The translations under genes and the position numbers were made by a program. A model generated the notes under the pieces. That model ran no database searches. It saw only the letters and a program-made list of their open reading frames with translations, and had not been told where the DNA came from. From Nitrospirota bacterium (GTDB lineage Bacteria; Nitrospirota; Thermodesulfovibrionia; Thermodesulfovibrionales; UBA1546): 64,000 nt of DNA. The stretch is taken from the NCBI GenBank assembly GCA_009773185.1, contig WPIF01000008.1:1-64000 (forward strand), given 5' to 3'. Of this stretch, positions 25,446 through 33,885 are shown piece after piece. Position 1 is the stretch's first letter, and each line of letters opens with the position of its first letter.

Positions 25446-28053
25446 TCACACCGCAGCATTTCTTGTATTTTTTACCGCTTCTGCATGGACACGGGTCATT
25501 CCTTCCAACCTTTTTCCCTTTATGGACCGTTTGCTGGCCTTCAGGGCTGCCGGTCATATTATAGTTCAATTTCTGTTTTTTGGGAATCTCTTTTAGGCCT
25601 TCCTCTTTTTTTACCTGAATTTTAAAGAGTCTGCTCAATACCTCGATAGAAATCCTGTCTGTCATTTCAGCAAAGACATCAAATGCCTCTTTCTTATATT
25701 CAGTGAGGGGATCTCTCTGGCCGTAACCCCTGAGGCCGATGCCTTCTTTAAGATGGTCCATGCCAAGCAGATGGTCTTTCCATTGTGTGTCAACCACCTG
25801 AAGCATTATCATCTTTTCTATATATCTTGTCATGTCGCTGCCGATATCAGCTTCTTTTTTATCATATGCCTCTTTTATTGCAGACATAAGGGATTCTTCT
25901 GCTTCTTCTATGGATTTAGGGGTTGAGGAATAAGTTATGGAAAATATGCCGTAGGCGGCATCGCGCAGGCCTTTCATGTCCCATTCTTCAGGATGTTTTC
26001 CGTCAGGGCAATATATGGAAAGAAGCTCGTCAACAGCATCTTCTATCATGGAGAATATCCTGTCTTTTAACTCTTCGCCCTGCAGGATTTCCCGCCTGAA
26101 TGAATATATCTCCACCCTCTGTTTATTCATAACGTCGTCATATTCAAGCAAATGTTTTCTTATGTCAAAGTTGTGGGCCTCGACCCTTTTCTGTGCATTC
26201 TCTATGGCCCTTGATACGAGTTTGTTCTCTATCGGCATATCTTCATCCATGCCCAGCCTGTTCATAATCCCTGCGATCCTGTCGGAACCAAAGACCCTCA
26301 TAAGGTCGTCTTCCAGTGATAAGTAAAACCTTGAAGAGCCCGGATCTCCCTGCCTGCCTGAGCGTCCCCTCAGCTGATTGTCAATTCTTCTTGCTTCATG
26401 CCTTTCTGTACCGAGGATATGCAGGCCTCCGGCGTTTACAACCTTCTCCTTGTCTTCAAGGCATATTTTCTCTGCCTTTAAAAAAGCCTGCCTGTAATCT
26501 TCTTCCGAATAGTCTTTTCTGTCTATTAAAAGTTCTCTTGCGAGCCCTTCGATATTGCCTCCGAGGACTATGTCTGTGCCTCTTCCTGCCATGTTCGTTG
26601 CTATTGTCACAGCTTTGTTTCTGCCTGCCTGTGCTATTATCTCCGCCTCTTTGTCGTGGTATTTTGCATTAAGGACAGAGTGGGGTATGCCTTTTTTCTT
26701 CAGCAGATGGCTCAGCACCTCTGACTTTTCTATTGATATAGTTCCTACAAGGACCGGCTGCCCTTTTTTATGAAGCTCTTCTATCTCCCTGGTTACTGCG
26801 TTAAATTTGCCTTTTTCTGTTTTATATATCATGTCAGGATTGTCTGCTCTTATCATTGGTTTGTTTGTAGGCATTACAAGCACATCGAGATTGTATATTT
26901 TTCCGAATTCCTCGGCCTCTGTGTCAGCGGTTCCTGTCATGCCTGCGAGTTTGTTATACATCCTGAAGTAGTTTTGGAATGTGATAGTGGCAAGAGTCTG
27001 GTTTTCACTTTCTATCTTTACGCCCTCCTTGGCCTCTACTGCCTGATGCAGGCCGTCAGACCAGCGTCTGCCCGGCATCAGCCTTCCTGTAAACTCATCA
27101 ACAATGATTACCTCGCCGTCCTTGAGAATATAATCAACATCCCTTTTGAAAAGGGTATGCGCCTTAAGCCCCTGAAGCACATGATGCACAAGCTCTATGT
27201 TGGCCGGGTCATACAGATTGCCTGCGCCGAGCAGTTTTTCAGCCTTTATATTGCCTTCATCTGTCAGGATTACGGTCTTTGCCTTTTCATCAATTGTGTA
27301 GTCAGTATCTTTTTGAAGCTTCGGCACTATCTTGTCTATCTTATAGTACTTGTCCGTGGACTCTTCCGAGGGCCCTGAGATTATAAGCGGAGTTCTTGCC
27401 TCGTCAATGAGGATGCTGTCTACCTCGTCAACTATTGCATAATTAAGCTCTCTCTGGACATACTGGGTTATATCATATTTCATGTTGTCTCTGAGATAAT
27501 CAAAACCGAATTCATTGTTTGTGCCGTATGTTATATCAGAGTTGTAAGAAGCCTGCCTCTGTTCATCTGTGAGCCCGTGAAGGATAACGCCGACGCTGAG
27601 GCTGAGAAAATTATAGATGGGGCTCATCCAGTGGGCGTCCCTTCTTGCAAGGTAATCGTTTACAGTGACTATATGAACGCCCCTGCCTTCAAGCGCATTA
27701 AGATATACAGGCAGGGTAGCAACGAGTGTCTTGCCTTCACCTGTTTTCATCTCTGCAATTTTACCTTCATGAAGCGCTATGCCGCCGAGAAGCTGGACAT
27801 CAAAATGGCGCATCTTCAAGGTCCTTTTTGAGACCTCACGGACAACTGCAAAGGCCTCAGGAAGGACATCATCGAGTGTTTCGCCGAGTTCAAGCCTTTT
27901 TTTGAACTCCGCAGTCTTGTCTTTCAGCTGACTGTCGGCCAGGGCAGCTATCTGCGGTTCGAGTGAGTTTATCCGCCCGACAAGAGGCCACAGGCGCTTT
28001 ATCTCCCTTTCATTGTTTGTGCCGAATAATTTTTTAAGAATACCGCTGACCAT
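25438..28053 (-). CDS. secA: Preprotein translocase ATPase SecA
   Basis: Motor of Sec export. Seen: [20 protein letters not shown] (Walker A), [20 protein letters not shown] (DEVD-type Walker B), the preprotein-binding domain, [53 protein letters not shown] and the C-terminal zinc SEC-C motif [18 protein letters not shown]. 871 residues is a standard length. The promoter TTGAAA-N17-TAGTAT ends 5 nt from the ATG with no Shine-Dalgarno, so the message looks leaderless. That would be unusual for a highly expressed essential gene. Confidence 0.98.
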   Translation of the reverse strand: MVSGILKKLFGTNNEREIKRLWPLVGRINSLEPQIAALADSQLKDKTAEFKKRLELGETLDDVLPEAFAVVREVSKRTLKMRHFDVQLLGGIALHEGKIAEMKTGEGKTLVATLPVYLNALEGRGVHIVTVNDYLARRDAHWMSPIYNFLSLSVGVILHGLTDEQRQASYNSDITYGTNNEFGFDYLRDNMKYDITQYVQRELNYAIVDEVDSILIDEARTPLIISGPSEESTDKYYKIDKIVPKLQKDTDYTIDEKAKTVILTDEGNIKAEKLLGAGNLYDPANIELVHHVLQGLKAHTLFKRDVDYILKDGEVIIVDEFTGRLMPGRRWSDGLHQAVEAKEGVKIESENQTLATITFQNYFRMYNKLAGMTGTADTEAEEFGKIYNLDVLVMPTNKPMIRADNPDMIYKTEKGKFNAVTREIEELHKKGQPVLVGTISIEKSEVLSHLLKKKGIPHSVLNAKYHDKEAEIIAQAGRNKAVTIATNMAGRGTDIVLGGNIEGLARELLIDRKDYSEEDYRQAFLKAEKICLEDKEKVVNAGGLHILGTERHEARRIDNQLRGRSGRQGDPGSSRFYLSLEDDLMRVFGSDRIAGIMNRLGMDEDMPIENKLVSRAIENAQKRVEAHNFDIRKHLLEYDDVMNKQRVEIYSFRREILQGEELKDRIFSMIEDAVDELLSIYCPDGKHPEEWDMKGLRDAAYGIFSITYSSTPKSIEEAEESLMSAIKEAYDKKEADIGSDMTRYIEKMIMLQVVDTQWKDHLLGMDHLKEGIGLRGYGQRDPLTEYKKEAFDVFAEMTDRISIEVLSRLFKIQVKKEEGLKEIPKKQKLNYNMTGSPEGQQTVHKGKKVGRNDPCPCRSGKKYKKCCGVNA

Positions 28054-28058
28054 TGTTT

Positions 28059-28087
28059 ATACTAAATTAAACGGCCTAATATTTCAA
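28059..28087 (-). promoter_or_regulatory. secA promoter (leaderless geometry)
   Basis: On the minus strand TTGAAA (28087-28082), a 17-bp spacer and TAGTAT (28064-28059), then AAACA and the ATG at 28053. Same spacing to the start codon as for the transglycosylase gene. Confidence 0.6.
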
Positions 28088-28105
28088 GAAACCTCCATCG
28101 GCCTC

Positions 28106-28148
28106 TTGAATAAATGAAGCCGCTTTCTTTATTATTAAAGAAAGCGGC
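28106..28148 (+). promoter_or_regulatory. nfu promoter overlapped by a 13-bp palindrome (candidate operator)
   Basis: TTGAAT at 28106-28111, an 18-bp spacer and TATTAT at 28130-28135 form a likely promoter. The -10 box sits at the centre of a perfect inverted repeat (GCCGCTTTCTTTA at 28119-28131, TAAAGAAAGCGGC at 28136-28148, loop TTAT). A repressor binding this site would cover the -10. No T-run follows, and it lies in a divergent promoter region, so it is not a terminator. Confidence 0.55.
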
Positions 28149-28159
28149 GAGGAGGCTGT

Positions 28160-28384
28160 ATGGTATCTAAAGAGAAGATTGAAGAAGTTCTCGAAAAAGT
28201 AAGGGCAGGCCTTAAGTCAGAGGGCGGAGATATAGAGCTGGTGGAAATAAAAGAAAGTGTCGTGTATGTCAAATTAAAGGGCGCATGCGGGACATGCCCG
28301 ATGTCAACGCTTACGTTAAGGAACTGGGTTGAGGCCAGCATAAAGCGTGAGATACCTGAAGTTACCGCTGTTCAGGCTGTTTAA
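28160..28384 (+). CDS. NifU-like C-terminal domain (Nfu-type Fe-S scaffold)
   Basis: A 74-residue stand-alone Nfu domain that carries and transfers Fe-S clusters. The CxxC motif is in KGACGTCPMSTLTL; the N-terminal helix KIEEVLEKVRAGLKSEGGDI is typical. GAGGAGG at 28149-28155 precedes the ATG. It is divergent from secA and 8 nt before amiC, with a palindrome over its -10 box. That suggests repression by an unknown, perhaps Fe-S or metal-responsive, factor. Confidence 0.93.
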   Translation: MVSKEKIEEVLEKVRAGLKSEGGDIELVEIKESVVYVKLKGACGTCPMSTLTLRNWVEASIKREIPEVTAVQAV

Positions 28385-28392
28385 TTTCTGAA

Positions 28393-29574
28393 ATGGCAGA
28401 CCGTAATATTCATAGCTTACGGCTTTCAATAATATTTGTAACCGCAGTATTGTTAAGTTTTCTGTCCCCGTTTTATTTACCCGCCTCTGAACCTGTCTCC
28501 GAACCTGTGGAAGTTAAAGAAATAAGGCAATTGTCATCCAAGGGATATACAAGAGTTGTTATTGAACTCTCAACGCCTGTTGAGTTTTCAAGCAAGCGTA
28601 TCTCAAATCCTGACAGGCTTTATTTTGATCTTAAAAACAGCAGAATCTCAAAAGAGATAAACACGACACTCCCTGTAGGGGACGGTATATTAAAGACAGT
28701 GAGGGCAGGGCAGTTCAGCAAAGATACTGTCAGAGTGGTCCTGGACCTGGAGGAGATAAAAGATTTTAAGGCGTTTATCTTTGGCGACCCTGCAAAACTC
28801 ATCATAGATGTTTATGGCAGGAAGCCCGTAAAAACTCAGGATGCAGCTTCAAATATGACAACAATAGTTCTTGACCCGGGGCACGGAGGGCACGACCCGG
28901 GTGCAGTCGGCCTCAAAGGTCTTTGTGAAAAAGATGTTGTTCTGGATATTGCCTTAAAATTAAAAAAGATTATATCAAAAAGGAAAGATGTCAGGGTTTT
29001 CCTCACAAGAGAAACAGATGTGTTTATCAGGCTTGAAGACAGGACAGCCTTTGCGAACAGCAAACATGCGGACCTCTTTGTATCAATCCACGCAAATGCA
29101 AGCCCGAATAGAAAAGCAAGAGGCATAGAAACCTATCTTCTCAACTGGACAGACGACGACGAGGCAATGAGGGTTGCAGCGAGGGAAAACGCAATATCGC
29201 TAAGAAAAATGAGGGAGCAGATGAACAAGTATAAGAGCGATGTTGATGTAATGCTCAGCGACCTCAAAAGGGACCTAAAGCGGGACGAGTCAATAAAACT
29301 TGCCAATTATGTCCAGAAATCAATTGTGTCCACACTGGATGAAAAATACAGCAATATCAGTGACCACGGCGTCAAGAATGCATTATTTTATGTTCTTGTC
29401 GGAGCACAGATGCCTTCTGTCCTTGTGGAGACGTCCTTCATAAGCAATCCAATAGAGGAAAAGCTGTTCAAGAAAGAGGCTTACAGGGAGTATATTGCAA
29501 AAGCAATCGCTAAAGGCGTTGACACTTATGTGGCTTCGATACCTTTGGATCAAAAAATGGCAGGGATAAGGTAA
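28393..29574 (+). CDS. amiC: N-acetylmuramoyl-L-alanine amidase with AMIN domain
   Basis: Periplasmic Zn amidase that removes peptide stems from murein during cell separation. A signal peptide (about residues 10-35) is followed by an AMIN domain (VEVKEIRQLSSKGYTRVVIE ... AKLIIDVYGRK). The Amidase_3 catalytic domain has Zn ligands in VLDPGHGGHDPGAVG, the Glu in GLCEKDVVLDIALKLKK, the His in LFVSIHANASPNRKARGIET and the catalytic Glu in PSVLVETSFISNPIEE. 393 residues. It starts 8 nt after the Nfu gene, so probably the same transcript. Confidence 0.93.
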   Translation: MADRNIHSLRLSIIFVTAVLLSFLSPFYLPASEPVSEPVEVKEIRQLSSKGYTRVVIELSTPVEFSSKRISNPDRLYFDLKNSRISKEINTTLPVGDGILKTVRAGQFSKDTVRVVLDLEEIKDFKAFIFGDPAKLIIDVYGRKPVKTQDAASNMTTIVLDPGHGGHDPGAVGLKGLCEKDVVLDIALKLKKIISKRKDVRVFLTRETDVFIRLEDRTAFANSKHADLFVSIHANASPNRKARGIETYLLNWTDDDEAMRVAARENAISLRKMREQMNKYKSDVDVMLSDLKRDLKRDESIKLANYVQKSIVSTLDEKYSNISDHGVKNALFYVLVGAQMPSVLVETSFISNPIEEKLFKKEAYREYIAKAIAKGVDTYVASIPLDQKMAGIR

Positions 29575-29577
29575 TTT

Positions 29578-30195
29578 TTGGCTCCTGAACTGAAAATTAT
29601 TTTTTATATTCTTTTTATCATCTCGCTTTTTCTTGTTCAGAACCTGTCAGTTTATATCTTTGTACTTGTCTTAATTTTAATCCTGCTTCTGAGAATCCCG
29701 TTTGCATCCGTGAAAAGAGGCTGGGTCCCTATAAGTTTTTTTCTGGCCTTTACTTTTATCAGCAATATGTTTTTCAGCCATGGAAAGATTATTTACAGCA
29801 TAGGCTCTGTTGTGATTACCGAAGAAGGGCTTCGGATGGCGTCACTAAGGACCTTGAGGATATTTTTTATGGTTGCAGGCGCAAAGATACTTACGGCGAC
29901 AACACCCCTTGAGGCGCTTATCGGAGCACTTTGCAGGACCCTGATGCCTCTTGAAAAAGCAGGCGTGCCTGTTAATGAATTTTTTTCAATAATGGGGCTG
30001 ACGCTGAAGTGTTTTCCTAAACTCAAGGACTATCTGGCAGAGAATTACAGGAACCATAAAGACAGGGGGGAAAACGACGGATTTTTAAAAAGGGCAAAGA
30101 TTATATCCTCGTTTCTTCTGCCGATGTTTATTCAGAGCATGCAGTCGCCTGAGATATTTTTTGAGGAAGAGGCAAAGAATGCAAAGAGCGGTTAA
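29578..30195 (+). CDS. EcfT/CbiQ-like transmembrane protein
   Basis: A 205-residue membrane protein with about five hydrophobic segments. The pattern TPLEALIGALCRTLMPLEKA, followed by GVPVNEFFSIMGLTLKCFPK, resembles the EcfT/CbiQ transmembrane component of energy-coupling-factor importers, where an Ala-Arg-Gly-type motif contacts the ATPases. No EcfA ATPase or S-component gene is nearby, so it may share ATPases encoded elsewhere. The start is a TTG 3 nt after the amiC stop, with AAGG overlapping that stop. Family-level call only. Confidence 0.7.
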   Translation: MAPELKIIFYILFIISLFLVQNLSVYIFVLVLILILLLRIPFASVKRGWVPISFFLAFTFISNMFFSHGKIIYSIGSVVITEEGLRMASLRTLRIFFMVAGAKILTATTPLEALIGALCRTLMPLEKAGVPVNEFFSIMGLTLKCFPKLKDYLAENYRNHKDRGENDGFLKRAKIISSFLLPMFIQSMQSPEIFFEEEAKNAKSG

Positions 30196-30244
30196 CCGTT
30201 TTGCGCCAATAGCCGCTATTCCCTATTTTTTTCAAATGCATTTT

Positions 30245-31450
30245 TTAACGATTATTCAATCCCCACTGCAAATTTTTGCATCCCCATTCCGTCCCCATAT
30301 CACAAGCTTTCTGCCAATCAGCGATAGCTTTATTTTTATCTCTTATCTTCCAATAGGCAGTCGCACGAATTCCATAGGGGATGGCATTATTGGGCTCTAA
30401 TGCAATCATCTTACTGGCATCCTCAATCGCCTTGTCAAATTGTCCCTTTTTATTATAGGCGACCCCACGATTGCCATAGGCATTGGCATGATTCGGGTTT
30501 AATTGAATCGCCTTATTATAATCTTCAATCGCCCTGTCATACATGTCTTTATTCCGGTAAGCAAACCCGCGATTGTTGTAGACATTAGCATCAGGCTCTA
30601 ATGCAATCGCCTTATTAAAATCCTCAATCGCCCTGTCGTGTTGACCTTTATCAGCATAGGCAATCCCACGATTGCCGTAGGCCAAGGCATAATCCGGGTC
30701 TAATTGAATTGACTTATCATAATCTTCAATTGCCCTGTCATGTTGACCCTTCTTGTTATAGGCATTTCCACGATTTAAATAGGAAATGGCATGTACATTT
30801 CCCCTCAATCCGGGCTCTAATGGCGGGTTTTCTAATGCAATCACCTTGGTATATGCCTCAATTGCCTTGTCGTACTCTTTAGCCTCACTATATTGCATAG
30901 CTTTATCAAACCAATCCATTGCGCTCAATGTGTCTGCTGCCTTTGCATATTCTTTCTGTTTGCTTGTGTCAGACTTTACGGCCTCAAGCTCTTTTTTCAG
31001 CTTCTCTATCTCCTTAAATGCCTCATCCGTCTTCTTTTTCGCATCCTCAAGTTCTTTTGACTTTTGCGTATCTTTGCGAAGCTTGTCAACCGAAGCAGCG
31101 ACCTCATCTGGGTCTGCCTTTATCCTTGCCTTAAGATAATATCTCTCACCATCCCATTTTTCATTGAGTATTTCTGTCTGCACAACGCCTGCGGTAAGCA
31201 TTACGACCTTATCCTTGGTAAGACGGAAGTCCTTGACCTCGGTCTCTGCCATGAGATATGTGCCCAGTTCATCAAGCACAAGCCTTTTAACCTGCTCAAC
31301 TGCAATTGCGCGGGAAGTTACCTTGCTGTCTATTTCGCTTGCCTGATAGGTGTATTCCTTTTCAAAGGTCTTAATGCCGGCAAGGGAAATGTTGAAATCT
31401 AAAACAAAAAAGACTAATGCCACAATTACCACAAGCAATGTCTTCCGCAT
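30245..31450 (-). CDS. Exported TPR-repeat protein
   Basis: About 401 residues with a signal peptide (MRKTLLVVIVALVFFVLDF, cleavage after SLAG), an N-terminal domain of about 110 residues and a Lys/Glu-rich coiled coil (about 115-185). At least five TPR units follow with strikingly regular sequence (LNRGNAYNKKGQHDRAIEDY, YGNRGIAYADKGQHDRAIED and so on), ending with a Cys pair (ACDMGTEWGCKNL). I chose ATG 31450 because AGGAGG sits just upstream; the longer frame to 31492 starts at the promoter itself. A periplasmic protein-interaction scaffold is likely; the partner is unknown. It is monocistronic with a near-consensus promoter. Confidence 0.85.
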   Translation of the reverse strand: MRKTLLVVIVALVFFVLDFNISLAGIKTFEKEYTYQASEIDSKVTSRAIAVEQVKRLVLDELGTYLMAETEVKDFRLTKDKVVMLTAGVVQTEILNEKWDGERYYLKARIKADPDEVAASVDKLRKDTQKSKELEDAKKKTDEAFKEIEKLKKELEAVKSDTSKQKEYAKAADTLSAMDWFDKAMQYSEAKEYDKAIEAYTKVIALENPPLEPGLRGNVHAISYLNRGNAYNKKGQHDRAIEDYDKSIQLDPDYALAYGNRGIAYADKGQHDRAIEDFNKAIALEPDANVYNNRGFAYRNKDMYDRAIEDYNKAIQLNPNHANAYGNRGVAYNKKGQFDKAIEDASKMIALEPNNAIPYGIRATAYWKIRDKNKAIADWQKACDMGTEWGCKNLQWGLNNR

Positions 31451-31494
31451 AACATCATCCTCCTTATTTGAAAACAAAAAGGGCATTTGCACCT

Positions 31495-31523
31495 AATATA
31501 CAAACAGGTGGAATGTCTGTCAA
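31495..31523 (-). promoter_or_regulatory. Promoter of the TPR protein gene
   Basis: On the minus strand TTGACA (31523-31518), a 17-bp spacer and TATATT (31500-31495). This leaves a leader of about 40 nt containing AGGAGG before the ATG at 31450. Confidence 0.75.
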
Positions 31524-31540
31524 GGTAATTTTGCCATTAT

Positions 31541-31556
31541 GTTAAGAATGCTTAAC
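31541..31556. promoter_or_regulatory. Palindrome upstream of the D-aminoacylase gene
   Basis: GTTAAG-AATG-CTTAAC is a perfect 6+6 inverted repeat, placed between the divergent promoters of the TPR gene and the amidohydrolase gene. It is a candidate operator; no regulator is identifiable. Confidence 0.4.
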
Positions 31557-31596
31557 GTCGTGGATATGATAGAATATTGCGCGGAGGGTGATGACG

Positions 31597-33195
31597 GTGA
31601 AAGTAGATTTATTGGTAAAAAACGGAATTGTTTATGACGGGACAGGCGGTGAGCCGTTTCAGGCTGATATCGGGATTGCAGGAGATAAGATAGCTTTTAT
31701 AAACAAGGTATCAGATATCAGGTGTCAGGTGTCAGGTACCAAGGCGGAAAAAACGATAGATGCGAAGGGGATGGCTGTGACGCCCGGTTTTATTGATACA
31801 CATGCGCATTCGGATTTTACATTGCTTGCTGACCCCCGCGCAGAAGGTAAAATATCTCAAGGTGTGACAACTGAGATAAGCGGGAACTGCGGGCTTTCTG
31901 CCGCGCCTTTATACAAGGATGCATTTGAGCATAGGGAAAAAGACCTTAAAGAACTTGGGATTAAAGAACGCTGGTCAACGTTTGAAGAATATTTCAGGAT
32001 ACTTACAAGGAAAGGCATTGCCCTTAATTTTGTCACATTAACCGGACACGGGAATATCCGCGCGTCTGTAATCGGTTATAAAGATAAAAAACCTGATGCT
32101 AAAGAATTAAGAAAGATGCAGTCTCTTTTAAGTCAGGCGCTTGATGCAGGAGCAACAGGGCTTTCAACAGGGCTTATTTATCCGCCGGGAATTTATTCGG
32201 ATACAGAGGAACTTATTGAATTATGCAGATGCCTGAACTCGTCACTCATTTACACCTCCCACATGAGAAGCGAAGGCAAGAATCTTATAGAATCAATCAA
32301 GGAGATAATCCGGATAGGTAAAGAAGCAAAAATTAAAGTGCATATCTCGCATATCAAGACAGCCGGAAAAGAGAACTGGCATAAGATAGGCGAAGCAATA
32401 TCATTGATAGAAAATGCCAGGGGAAAGGGAGTTAAGGTTACTTGCGACAGGTATCCATATACTGCCTCAAGCACTGACCTCGACACAATCCTGCCTTCGT
32501 GGACTTATGACGGAGGCGCGGAACAAGAGTTAAGAAGGTTGAAAAGTTCAAATATCAGGGAGAAGATAAGAAAAGAGATATTGCAGAGAATTTATGATGA
32601 AGATTACTGGGAAAGTGTCAGGGTGTCATCTGTAATTTCTCAAAAAAATAAATGGATGGAAGGCAAGACTCTTTCATATATCTCAAAAAAGATGAAGAAA
32701 AGCCCTGTGGATACGCTTTTTAAGATTTTAATAGATGAAAAATTGAGGGCAGGTGCGATATTTTCATCCATGAATGAAGATAATCTTAAGAAATTTCTCT
32801 CCCTGCCATATACAATGATAGGCTCGGACAGCTCGGCAAGAAGCTTTTCAGGCCCGACCCGCACAGGGAAGCCTCATCCAAGAACATTCGGGAGTTTTCC
32901 GAGATTCCTGGGTAAATATGTGAGGGATAACGGAATGATGAGCATGAACGAGGCTATACACAAAATGACAATGCTTCCTGCAAAGACATTCGGGATAAGG
33001 GGCAGGGGAATAATAAGAAAGGGAGCGTTTGCAGATATTGTTATCTTTGATGCTAAGAAAATTATTGATAAGGCAACATTTAACAGGCCCTTTTTAAAAC
33101 CTGACGGGATTTATTATGTGGTTGTGAATGGCAGGCCTGCGGTATGGGAAGGTAAATTTACAGGGCAGACGGCAGGGAGGGTGTTAAGACAATAA
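31597..33195 (+). CDS. D-aminoacylase / N-acyl-D-amino-acid deacylase family amidohydrolase
   Basis: Metal-dependent amidohydrolase of about 532 residues. Signatures are LLVKNGIVYDGTGGEPFQAD, MAVTPGFIDTHAHSDFTLLA (metal-binding HxH), GVTTEISGNCGLSAAP with the metal Cys, STGLIYPPGIYSDTEEL, TSHMRSEGKNLIES, KVHISHIKTAGKENWHKIGE, MIGSDSSARSF and the C-terminal GRGIIRKGAFADIVIFDAKK. Members cleave N-acyl-D-amino acids or related amides. GTG 31597 is preferred since GGAGG (31583-31587) lies 9 nt upstream; ATG 31591 is too close. Four in-frame heptamers sit in the N-terminal strand region. Its 3' end overlaps the convergent hydrogenase protease gene by 82 bp. Confidence 0.88.
   Translation: MKVDLLVKNGIVYDGTGGEPFQADIGIAGDKIAFINKVSDIRCQVSGTKAEKTIDAKGMAVTPGFIDTHAHSDFTLLADPRAEGKISQGVTTEISGNCGLSAAPLYKDAFEHREKDLKELGIKERWSTFEEYFRILTRKGIALNFVTLTGHGNIRASVIGYKDKKPDAKELRKMQSLLSQALDAGATGLSTGLIYPPGIYSDTEELIELCRCLNSSLIYTSHMRSEGKNLIESIKEIIRIGKEAKIKVHISHIKTAGKENWHKIGEAISLIENARGKGVKVTCDRYPYTASSTDLDTILPSWTYDGGAEQELRRLKSSNIREKIRKEILQRIYDEDYWESVRVSSVISQKNKWMEGKTLSYISKKMKKSPVDTLFKILIDEKLRAGAIFSSMNEDNLKKFLSLPYTMIGSDSSARSFSGPTRTGKPHPRTFGSFPRFLGKYVRDNGMMSMNEAIHKMTMLPAKTFGIRGRGIIRKGAFADIVIFDAKKIIDKATFNRPFLKPDGIYYVVVNGRPAVWEGKFTGQTAGRVLRQ
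31709..31736. repeat. Heptamer tandem repeat inside the amidohydrolase gene
   Basis: TATCAGA, TATCAGG, TGTCAGG, TGTCAGG run head to tail, coding SDIRCQVSG between the strand AFINKV and KAEKTID. Related heptamers occur at 49377-49404. Confidence 0.8.
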
Positions 33196-33644
33196 ACCTC
33201 TCTTTTAACTATATCTACCACATGCTCAAATGCATTGCTTACATCAGGAGTTAGCTCCATCCCGTAATTGAAATAGTCTTTTGGCACAATACCAATAATA
33301 ACTGTTTCTATTTTGCCCCACAGGAGACTTGCCATCTCTATGGTTTCCATAACCCCTGTGTGATGAGTTGGCAGCCCGGAATTATTTCTGATCTTTATTT
33401 CCTCAGGGGCCAGTATGTGTATCGTCCCTGGTTTTTCGTCTGTGAGTATCGCGTCTATTACTATCAGTTTTTTTATGCCCTGAAGGTAGTGAAGCAGGTC
33501 AAGCCCTGCGGTTCCTCCGTCAAGGAGCATAATTTCAGAAGGAAGGCCTATTCCCTTTAGGTGATTTATCGCATGAATTCCAACGCCGTCATCCTTGCGG
33601 AGGATATTCCCTATCCCTAGAATAGCTGTTTTATGATAGCCCAA
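33114..33644 (-). CDS. [NiFe] hydrogenase maturation protease (HycI/HyaD family, M52)
   Basis: Endopeptidase that trims the C-terminus of the large subunit after Ni insertion. Seen: ILGIGNILRKDDGVGIHAIN (Ni-sensing Asp/Glu region), LLDGGTAGLDLLHYLQGI, KLIVIDAILTDEKPGTI and THHTGVMETIEMASLLWG with the His ligand. The expected substrate, the large subunit at 33885-35300, is in the same operon and keeps its cleavable tail. The last 27 residues (after VDIVKREV) are encoded antisense to the amidohydrolase 3' end and look like a read-on extension. It overlaps the preceding small gene by 14 nt. Confidence 0.93.
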   Translation of the reverse strand: MGYHKTAILGIGNILRKDDGVGIHAINHLKGIGLPSEIMLLDGGTAGLDLLHYLQGIKKLIVIDAILTDEKPGTIHILAPEEIKIRNNSGLPTHHTGVMETIEMASLLWGKIETVIIGIVPKDYFNYGMELTPDVSNAFEHVVDIVKREVYCLNTLPAVCPVNLPSHTAGLPFTTT

Positions 33645-33885
33645 GTTTTTCCCACTTCGAGAGTCTTTCCTTAGCGCCGAAATCTCCCCACATCTCTTTT
33701 ACCCTGGCATCAGTGCAGACAGCCTTTGCGAGGTCTATAAATTTTTCCTGCGTGATTCCGATAATTGGGGCATTTACATTATCCCTTGCGGAAAAAAGAA
33801 TTCTTGCTGCCATACCTGCTCCGAAAGATTCTTCAAGATTTTTTTTGATTTCATCCAGGGCTTTTCTGATATTGTCTTCTCTCAT
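33631..33885 (-). CDS. Small hydrogenase-operon protein of unknown function
   Basis: An 84-residue, mostly helical protein (MREDNIRKALDEIKKNLEES ... LSKWEKLGLS). I place the start at 33885, where its ATG overlaps the large subunit stop (TAATG), rather than at 33984 inside that gene; GGAGGGA lies just upstream. One Cys (AVCTDARVKEM). I do not recognise a named family. The position between large subunit and protease suggests a maturation or electron-transfer accessory, an inference from context only. Confidence 0.75.
   Translation of the reverse strand: MREDNIRKALDEIKKNLEESFGAGMAARILFSARDNVNAPIIGITQEKFIDLAKAVCTDARVKEMWGDFGAKERLSKWEKLGLS

Noticed and set aside
28119-28148. Rho-independent terminator before nfu
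   Set aside because: It lies between divergent genes, overlaps a -10 box, and is not followed by a T-run on either strand.
31451-31492. Upstream GTG/ATG starts for the TPR protein
   Set aside because: They lie at the transcription start of a near-consensus promoter and lengthen the n-region ahead of a good signal peptide. The ATG at 31450 has AGGAGG directly upstream.
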